In this document: positions 6,312 to 11,333 of the stretch, one piece after another
Numbering within the stretch: position 1 is the stretch's first letter
How the letters are laid out: every line of letters begins with the position of its first letter
Source of the DNA: Bacillota bacterium
GTDB lineage: Bacteria; Bacillota; Clostridia; Saccharofermentanales; UBA5734
Reading direction: 5' to 3'
NCBI GenBank assembly: GCA_023438965.1
Contig: JAEXPB010000127.1
Span: 1-11,333, forward strand
DNA: 11,333 nucleotides
Position numbers and translations under genes: made by a program
Notes under the pieces: model-generated
The model's input: only the letters and a program-made list of their open reading frames with translations
Databases searched by the model: none
What the model was told of the DNA's origin: nothing

Positions 6312-8771
6312 TCAGTTGGCTATGTCATAAACGGACCTTAAGCGCAAGATGTCCGGTGTGCCGCTCAGGATGCGGACCGCCCGTTCATCGCCATTAAGGT
6401 CGAAGTAATTGTCCGACAGCTTCAAGTCGCTGTCCGGGCATTCGATTTCCACCGCCCGGGCATACGCGCCGGCCCGGACAATGATCATGTCGCCGGAAAG
6501 TTCCCAGCTCAGTTTCGGAGCCGCGAATTCGAAGTGTTTCGGCGCGCAGAAGAGGACTGTGCCGCTGGAAATGACTTCGGCGCCGATTTGCAGTTCGTAA
6601 CTGAGGTAATTGCGGGTGGCGACAGCCTCCGGGAAGGTCAGCCGGTCCAGCCAGACGCTGGTCAGCGCCGGCACCGTGACCGTCTGTTCACCGCTGCGGA
6701 TCACCCGGGCTTGCGGATCGCGCAGCGCCCAGCGCACCAGGCCGCTGATCGGTGCCCGGGTTTCGTTGGCCACCACCAGGCGGGCGGACAACTCGATGGC
6801 GCGCGGTTCCTCGACTACCGATGTGCGCAGGGTCATCTCCCCTTCTTCGCAGCAGGACAGCAGGACCGGGGCGAAAAAGCGTTTGGCGGCGTAATGCAGG
6901 GCCTTCCAGCGGCCGAAATAATCGATGCTCGACCAGGAGGCCACCGGCCAGCAATCGATCAACTGCCAGTAGATGGCGCCCATGCAGCGGCCGCGGTTGC
7001 GGCGCCAATGCTCGACACCGTAACGGATGGCTTCCGCCTGCAGGAGCTGTGAGGCATAAAGCAGGTGGTCGAAGTCCTTCGGATACAGGAAAGTAGCCGA
7101 CAGGTAATTCATAATTTTGCCGTTGGCGGAAGCATTGCGCTGATGCATTTCCATTACCCGGGCAAAGACATTGCGGTCCTGCGGTTCTGTAAACGACTCC
7201 ACCGTTTTCAGACTGGGGAAGGACTGGAAGCCGAATTCCGAAGCATACCGGAAGAAGAATTTCCGATATTCCGAGAAAGGCTTGTTGCCATGCCAGACAT
7301 CCCAGTAATGGACATCGCCGCGATTGGGGTCGTTCGGTGCGTCGAAACTGCCGCCGGACGATGGCGACGCCGGCCAATAGAAGGTTTCCGGGTCGTTCCC
7401 GGCCAGGACTTCCGGCAGGATGTACTCGAACATCCGGATATAGTCCGCCTTCTGCTTGGGCGTCGGATGATAGGCTTCCATCGCCTGGAACATCTCCATC
7501 TCATTGTTGCCGCACCACAGGCCCAGCGCGGCGTGGTGGCGCAACCGGCGGATGTTGTCCGCGAACTCAGCCCGGATATTGCGGTCAAACTCCGGCGTCA
7601 GCTCGTAATTGGCGCAGGCGCACATGAAATCCTGCCAGACGACCAGGCCCAGCTCGTCACACGCGTCATAGAACCAGTCTTCCGGATAATAGCCGCCGCC
7701 CCAGACCCGGATGCAATTGAAATGGGCAGCCGCAGCATCGGCCAGCAACCGGCGCGTCCGCTCCGCCGAAAGCCGGCCCAGCAGGTTGTCCTCCGGTATG
7801 TAGTCGGCGCCCATGGCGAAGATGGCCACCCCGTTGATTTCGTGGGCGAAGCTCTCGCCCCACTCGTCTTTCTCGCGCCGGACCCGCATCGTCCGCAGGC
7901 CGATCCGCCTTTCCCAGGCATCCACCAGACGGGCACCGGCCAGGAGCTCAACCCTGGCGGTGTAAAGGGGTTGCCGGCCATAGCCGTTCGGCCACCAAAG
8001 CTGCGGATCGGTGATCCGGACCGGCGCGCCTTCTTCGCTTGGCCGGAATATCCGGCCGGCCGGATCGATGACCACTGTCCGGGTATGCAGCTCATCCTCG
8101 GCCGCTTCGTCACACCAGAGCTCATTACAGATTTCAAAATCCAGGTCGACCGCGCCTTCCGTGTGGTGTTGGCGGATATAGACGCTGTCCAGCCGGGCCT
8201 GCTCGATCCCCTGCACGCCGATCGAACGCCAGATGCCGGCATCGGGCAGGCGCGGGCCCCAGTCCCAGCCGAACATGCAGTGGGCCTTGCGCAAATGGGG
8301 GAATCCGAGCATCGCATCGGTGGTGGCTTCGATCGGGCTCTTGTCCCAGGCTGCCCGGATAAAACGGGTCGGCGAGGCCAGACTGACCGTGATCTGGTTG
8401 GTGCCCGCCCGCAGCAGATCGCGGACATCATATTCCCAGATCCGGTGCATATTGTTGGCGGTGCCGGCCAGCCGGCCGTTCAAGCGGATTTCTGCCAACG
8501 TGTCCAGACCGTCGCAGCGTAGCAGGACACCGTCGCACGCCAGCAGGCCGGCTTCGACAGTAAATTCGCGCTGGTATTCAAAATGGTGCTCCATCAGCTT
8601 GAGCGCCGCCAATTCATTGTCGCGCCAGAACGGATCGGAAATCAGGCCGGCATCCAGCAGGCTGGAATAAACCGTTCCCGGCACCTTGGCTGCAGTCGGG
8701 CCCAAGACAACCTGCTCGCGGTCGTCCAGCACGGTCAGAGTCCATTGGCCGTCGAGGCTTAGGTTCATCAT
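6312..8771 (-). CDS. Beta-mannosidase, glycoside hydrolase family 2
   Basis: This enzyme removes terminal beta-D-mannose from manno-oligosaccharides (from mannan, glucomannan or N-glycan cores). The product is about 819 residues, the usual size for GH2 beta-mannosidases. The order is an N-terminal sugar-binding jelly roll (WRDNEL, FGWDWGPRLPDAG), an immunoglobulin-like domain (LWWPNGYGRQPLY), and a TIM barrel (IRVWGGGYYPEDWFYDACDE). In the barrel, acid/base E424 lies in WCGNNE and nucleophile E512 in YASEFGFQSFPS. HYWDVWHG and a C-terminal beta domain follow. No signal peptide is seen, so it is cytoplasmic. The start is one of several clustered ATGs. I chose 8771 because GGTGAT lies just upstream and the in-frame ATG at 8810 lies inside the predicted -10 box. 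ATG at 8768 is equally acceptable. It is flanked by the AraC regulator and the esterase on the same strand. Confidence 0.94.
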   Translation of the reverse strand: MMNLSLDGQWTLTVLDDREQVVLGPTAAKVPGTVYSSLLDAGLISDPFWRDNELAALKLMEHHFEYQREFTVEAGLLACDGVLLRCDGLDTLAEIRLNGRLAGTANNMHRIWEYDVRDLLRAGTNQITVSLASPTRFIRAAWDKSPIEATTDAMLGFPHLRKAHCMFGWDWGPRLPDAGIWRSIGVQGIEQARLDSVYIRQHHTEGAVDLDFEICNELWCDEAAEDELHTRTVVIDPAGRIFRPSEEGAPVRITDPQLWWPNGYGRQPLYTARVELLAGARLVDAWERRIGLRTMRVRREKDEWGESFAHEINGVAIFAMGADYIPEDNLLGRLSAERTRRLLADAAAAHFNCIRVWGGGYYPEDWFYDACDELGLVVWQDFMCACANYELTPEFDRNIRAEFADNIRRLRHHAALGLWCGNNEMEMFQAMEAYHPTPKQKADYIRMFEYILPEVLAGNDPETFYWPASPSSGGSFDAPNDPNRGDVHYWDVWHGNKPFSEYRKFFFRYASEFGFQSFPSLKTVESFTEPQDRNVFARVMEMHQRNASANGKIMNYLSATFLYPKDFDHLLYASQLLQAEAIRYGVEHWRRNRGRCMGAIYWQLIDCWPVASWSSIDYFGRWKALHYAAKRFFAPVLLSCCEEGEMTLRTSVVEEPRAIELSARLVVANETRAPISGLVRWALRDPQARVIRSGEQTVTVPALTSVWLDRLTFPEAVATRNYLSYELQIGAEVISSGTVLFCAPKHFEFAAPKLSWELSGDMIIVRAGAYARAVEIECPDSDLKLSDNYFDLNGDERAVRILSGTPDILRLRSVYDIAN

Positions 8772-8790
8772 ATTCATCACCATCCACAGT

Positions 8791-8821
8791 TGAAAATCGG
8801 TTGTTTTCATTATATCCGATT
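8791..8821. repeat. Overlapping inverted repeats at the beta-mannosidase promoter
   Basis: TGAAAA (8791-8796) and TTTTCA (8804-8809) form a 6-bp inverted repeat with a 7-base spacer. AATCGG (8795-8800) and CCGATT (8816-8821) form a second one that brackets the candidate -10 box. Both lie where a regulator could block or recruit polymerase, so they are operator candidates. The arms are short enough for chance. Confidence 0.4.
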
Positions 8822-8837
8822 GCAGCCGGCAGATCAC
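8809..8837 (-). promoter_or_regulatory. Candidate promoter of the beta-mannosidase-esterase operon
   Basis: A perfect TATAAT on the minus strand (8814 to 8809) lies 17 bases from GTGATC (8837 to 8832), which matches the -35 consensus at only 3 positions. A weak -35 fits an activator-dependent promoter such as an AraC-family target. Transcription would start near 8802, about 30 bases before the ATG. Confidence 0.4.
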
Positions 8838-8852
8838 CTTAAATCGACCGGA

Positions 8853-9713
8853 TCACACAGCCGGCGGCCGATGACTCGATTTCCGGAACTCCCGCGGCGG
8901 GCAGCCGTATCTTGCACGGAACCGATGGTTGAAATGGCTGAGGTTCTCGAAGCCGGAAGCCAGCATGACGTCAAGGACGGATAAGTTGCTGTTAACCAGC
9001 AGGTTGGCGGCGTAATCCAGCCGGAGGCCGCAGATGAAGGCGGTCGGCGTCTGGCCGGCATATTGCCGGAACGCACGGCAAAGGTGCTCATGGCTCTTGC
9101 CGGATAACGACAGCAGCGCCGGCAGGCCGGCGGTCAGGTTGTCCAGGCTGCCCATCTCCGCCATCAGCCGGGTGAGCCAAGCTGGCGGGCCGGCCGGCTC
9201 GGGCGGTGTCCAGCTGCCGAGATAGCGGATGAAAAGCTCAGCCAGGAGGGCGCGCAGTTCAGCCCGTTTGGCAGCCTGCGCTGTCAGGGGGATGGTGTTC
9301 CAGTTCTCCAGGCGGCGAATCAGCCCCTGGAATGGCTGTCCCGCCAGGCAGACATGCGGCGGCAGCAGTGCCGTCAGCAAGGACGCCTGCGGCAGGCAAC
9401 CCTCCAGATACCGGAAACAGTTCTCCGCCGCCTGGCTGGTAAAAGCCAGATTGATGAAGTTCAGCTGGTCTGACCCCACGCTTTGGTAATGATGGGCGTC
9501 AGACGGCCGGATGAAGACCAGGGACCCGGCAGCCAGGTCTTGTTGAGTGCCATTGACCAGATGCCGGGCCAACCCGGCGGTGACCAGGAACATCTCGTAG
9601 AAGTCGTGACAATGCAGGCCGGCTGCCGCCTTGCTGGAAGAGATGAATGCGTAATGCCCTTCGATAGCCGGATCGATGGTCTCGCTCGCCCGGATCAAGC
9701 GAATATCGGCCAT
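8853..9713 (-). CDS. AraC-family transcriptional regulator with N-terminal cupin domain
   Basis: This is a 286-residue DNA-binding regulator. The N-terminal half is a cupin-like ligand-binding domain with HCHDFYEMFLV (34-44), GSLVFIRPSDAHHY (63-76) and LNFINLAF (84-91). The C-terminal 100 residues hold the two helix-turn-helix motifs of the AraC/XylS family: the first at about 197-220, and the second at about 244-270 with the signature ASGFENLSHFNHRFRARYGCPPREFR. The ATG at 9713 is chosen because GGGAGGT lies 4 bases upstream and the product begins directly at the cupin. The upstream in-frame codons (to 9959) encode Pro/Ala/Arg-rich, non-family sequence that overlaps the divergent promoter. 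It ends 81 bases before the beta-mannosidase ATG, so it most likely controls the mannosidase-esterase genes in response to a sugar. It may also act on the divergent isomerase gene. The ligand is unknown. Confidence 0.92.
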   Translation of the reverse strand: MADIRLIRASETIDPAIEGHYAFISSSKAAAGLHCHDFYEMFLVTAGLARHLVNGTQQDLAAGSLVFIRPSDAHHYQSVGSDQLNFINLAFTSQAAENCFRYLEGCLPQASLLTALLPPHVCLAGQPFQGLIRRLENWNTIPLTAQAAKRAELRALLAELFIRYLGSWTPPEPAGPPAWLTRLMAEMGSLDNLTAGLPALLSLSGKSHEHLCRAFRQYAGQTPTAFICGLRLDYAANLLVNSNLSVLDVMLASGFENLSHFNHRFRARYGCPPREFRKSSHRPPAV

Positions 9714-9752
9714 ATGACCTCCCTGCCGGCGGCCGGCCGGCGTCCTGGCTGG

Positions 9753-9775
9753 AGGCCGCGCAGGTGATGCGGCCT
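9753..9775. repeat. Inverted repeat in the araC-isomerase divergent region
   Basis: AGGCCGC (9753-9759) and GCGGCCT (9769-9775) are perfect 7-bp arms with a 9-base spacer. The repeat lies 40 bases upstream of the regulator's ATG, in its presumed leader or promoter. It is an operator or leader hairpin candidate. The surrounding sequence is GC-rich, which raises the chance of coincidence. Confidence 0.35.
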
Positions 9776-9890
9776 TATAATCAAAATAGCACAACTTGAA
9801 CGGTTTGTGGGCGATTACCGGCGGAACGACGGATAGTCCGGCGGCGACAGGGCAGGCGGCGGCATTTTTCACTTTTCGGCCGACTGGCAA

Positions 9891-9919
9891 TTTACATTCA
9901 ACCCGTTTTTGCGCATAAT
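9891..9919 (+). promoter_or_regulatory. Promoter of the sugar isomerase/epimerase gene
   Basis: TTTACA (9891-9896, 5 of 6) and CATAAT (9914-9919, 5 of 6) are 17 bases apart, a good sigma-70/sigma-A match. Transcription would start near 9926, leaving a leader of about 32 bases that includes the ribosome site. This stretch is AT-rich compared with its surroundings. Confidence 0.72.
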
Positions 9920-9957
9920 GGTCATAAATCATTTTCGTAAAGGTAGGTGTAATTTTC

Positions 9958-10782
9958 ATGAAAACTCTTCCTGTCGCTTTGCAAGTCTATTCCGTCCGCG
10001 ATGCCGCGGCAGCGGATTTCGCCGGCACCATGCTGAAAATCAAGGCCATGGGTTATGATGGCGTCGAATTGGCCGGCTTGTACGGCTTGTCTGCGGCCGA
10101 GGTCAAGCAAGCCGTCGATGCCGCCGGCCTGCGGATTATATCCGCCCATGTCCCCTATGCCGAAATGTTGAAGGACATTGACGCCGTGATCGCCACCTAT
10201 CAATACCTTGGCTGCGATTTCATCGCCGTGCCCTATCTGGACAACGACACCCGTCCCGGATCGGCCGGTTTTGCCGAAGCGCTGCCGAACATCGCCCGTT
10301 TCGGGGCGGCCTGCCAGGCCAAGGGACTGACCCTGCTTTACCATAACCATGACTTCGAATTCATCACGATGGCTGACGGCAGCTTCGGCCTGGACTACAT
10401 CTACGCCCAGACCACGCCCGGCCAGCTGCAGACCGAACTGGACACCTGCTGGGTCAAGGTCGCCGGCCAGGATCCGGTAGCCTATATCAACAAGTACGCC
10501 GGGCGCTGCCCGGTCGTCCATTTGAAGGATTTCTACAAGTCCGGCCTGGCCGCCCAAATGTACGAGCTGATCGGCATCAAGTCCGAAGCAAAGCCGGCCG
10601 ACGAGGGTGTCTTCGAATTCCGCCCGCTCGGCCAGGGCCTGCAGAATTTCCCGCCGATCCTGGCAGCCGCTGTCCAGTCTGGCGCCCAATGGGTTGTCGT
10701 GGAGCAGGACCGTTCGGTCGGCCGCACACCGCTGGAAGCAGTCGAAATGAGCCGGGCTTATCTGAAAGAACTGGGCTGGTAA
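9958..10782 (+). CDS. Sugar phosphate isomerase/epimerase, xylose-isomerase-like TIM barrel
   Basis: The 274-residue cytoplasmic protein belongs to the AP-endonuclease-2/xylose-isomerase-like TIM-barrel family (IolE/IolI-like), whose members isomerise, epimerise or dehydrate sugars and inositols using a divalent metal. Seen: LQVYSVRD (8-15), YDGVELAG (33-40, E37), HVPY (64-67), YHNHDFEF (128-135, with H129, H131, E134), TELDTCWVKVAG (159-170, with D162 and W165), VVHLKDF (186-192, H188), and VVVEQD (246-251, E249). These are the usual metal and substrate ligands. Length is normal (260-290). The ATG follows TAGGTG at 8 bases. The gene has its own promoter and ends 41 bases before a strong terminator, so it is probably transcribed alone. 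It diverges from the AraC regulator, which suggests a role in the same sugar pathway; the substrate is not predictable. Many relatives sit beside Gfo/Idh dehydrogenases, but none is here. Confidence 0.9.
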   Translation: MKTLPVALQVYSVRDAAAADFAGTMLKIKAMGYDGVELAGLYGLSAAEVKQAVDAAGLRIISAHVPYAEMLKDIDAVIATYQYLGCDFIAVPYLDNDTRPGSAGFAEALPNIARFGAACQAKGLTLLYHNHDFEFITMADGSFGLDYIYAQTTPGQLQTELDTCWVKVAGQDPVAYINKYAGRCPVVHLKDFYKSGLAAQMYELIGIKSEAKPADEGVFEFRPLGQGLQNFPPILAAAVQSGAQWVVVEQDRSVGRTPLEAVEMSRAYLKELGW

Positions 10783-10823
10783 GCTGGACTGGCATCGCGA
10801 AATTACTAAGCCTGGCTAAAGCG

Positions 10824-10859
10824 AGCGGCCGCCGATTTCTCCATCGGCGGCCGCTTTTT
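10824..10859 (+). terminator. Strong intrinsic terminator of the isomerase gene
   Basis: AGCGGCCGCCGAT (10824-10836) pairs perfectly with ATCGGCGGCCGCT (10843-10855), a 13-bp GC-rich stem with a 6-base loop, followed by a T run (10855-10859). The opposite strand lacks a T run after the hairpin, so it works mainly for the plus strand. The stem would nevertheless form at the 3' end of the convergent DUF4143 message. Confidence 0.92.
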
Positions 10860-10878
10860 ATCGCTAATGAACTTCCAG

Positions 10879-11333
10879 TTATATCTTGATTTGACCCATC
10901 AAGAATTTTTCGGCTGACAGGTGACGGATGCCCGACCGGCTCATATCCAGCGAATCCAGGCTGATCACGTATTTGGGATAATTATCATCAATCCGCATCA
11001 GCGGACGGAATTCTCGCTCCGCAGTACTTTCATCCAGAATGGACAGTGCGACCTGGATATACGCCCGTTGATTTTCTTTTTCAACCATAAAGTCAATTTC
11101 CAGATCACCCTCTTGCCCAACATAGACCCGCTGCCCATCTCGCAGCAGCTCCAGAAAGATCATGTTTTCCAAAACGGAGCCCAGATTCCGGGAATCCGGT
11201 GCAGTCAAGGCCGTACGAAGGCCAGGATCTACGGTGTAATATTTGGGTTCACGGCCTAGAATCGCCTTACCGCGCAGATCATAACGCTGAACCGCGTAGA
11301 GCAAAAAAGCTTCCTCCAGGCAGCAGATATATT
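10879..11333 (-). CDS. DUF4143-domain protein, C-terminal part of an AAA_14-type ATPase (5' end beyond window)
   Basis: The minus-strand frame is open to the right edge, so only the last 150 or so residues are visible. They match the C-terminal DUF4143 region of a large family of stand-alone ATP-binding proteins whose N-terminal AAA domain would lie beyond the window. Seen in order: YICCLEEAFLLYAVQRYDLR, KYYTVDPGLR, the LENMIFLELLRDG motif, VYVGQEGDLEIDFMVE, AYIQVALSI and NYPKYVISLD. The EIDF and YIQVA pair resembles the active-site layout of PD-(D/E)xK nucleases (acidic residue, then Q/E-x-K-like strand), but a full catalytic set is not evident. The cellular role of this family is poorly known. 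A TTG at 11304 could be misread as a start but lies inside the conserved region. GC content is visibly lower here (roughly half by hand count of three lines) than in neighbouring genes, which suggests acquired DNA. Confidence 0.85.
   Translation of the reverse strand, partial: YICCLEEAFLLYAVQRYDLRGKAILGREPKYYTVDPGLRTALTAPDSRNLGSVLENMIFLELLRDGQRVYVGQEGDLEIDFMVEKENQRAYIQVALSILDESTAEREFRPLMRIDDNYPKYVISLDSLDMSRSGIRHLSAEKFLMGQIKI

Noticed and set aside
7065..8522. 485-codon plus-strand open frame opposite the beta-mannosidase
   Set aside because: A shadow of a strongly conserved GH2 gene, with no ribosome site or domain of its own.
9722..9742. Repeated GCCGGC units upstream of the AraC gene as a repeat element
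   Set aside because: Short GC-rich run that is common in this sequence; no larger repeat unit is seen.

Overview
The window looks like chromosomal DNA from a fairly GC-rich Gram-positive-type anaerobe, most likely an uncultured member of the Bacillota (Clostridia-like). This is inference from content. MurT is a Gram-positive-type cell-wall enzyme. The two-cluster ferredoxin-like aldo/keto reductase is typical of anaerobes. Shine-Dalgarno sites are strong and several promoters are sigma-70/sigma-A-like. Most of the window is coding, and no gap exceeds 300 bases.

Left block (1-2846, minus strand): cobO (corrinoid adenosyltransferase), then carA (glutaminase subunit of carbamoyl-phosphate synthase), then murT (Mur-ligase-like subunit of lipid II isoglutaminyl synthase), which runs off the left edge. 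carA and murT are separated by only 2 bases. An intrinsic-terminator-like hairpin sits in the carA leader, so it may end the cobO message, attenuate carA-murT, or both. cobO diverges from an MFS transporter gene. Their -10 boxes overlap, and the shared region is rich in GGCAA/TTGCC half-sites.

Central plus-strand block (2794-5338): an MFS efflux-type transporter with its own predicted promoter and long leader, then an aldo/keto reductase carrying two C-terminal 4Fe-4S motifs. The reductase has a near-perfect ribosome site and a TATAAT box.

Carbohydrate block (5374-10859): on the minus strand, an AraC-family regulator, a cytoplasmic GH2 beta-mannosidase and an alpha/beta-hydrolase-3 esterase; the mannosidase and esterase are 14 bases apart. 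This fits intracellular processing of (possibly acylated) manno-oligosaccharides under AraC control. Divergent from the regulator is a xylose-isomerase-like TIM-barrel sugar isomerase/epimerase with a good promoter and a very strong terminator.

Right edge (10879-11333, minus): the C-terminal part of a DUF4143-type ATPase-family protein, in visibly less GC-rich DNA.

I saw no RNA genes, CRISPR arrays, insertion sequences or known riboswitch signatures. No clearly novel multi-gene system is evident. The most unusual signals are regulatory (the cobO/MFS intergenic region and the carA leader hairpin), followed by the carA-murT coupling.
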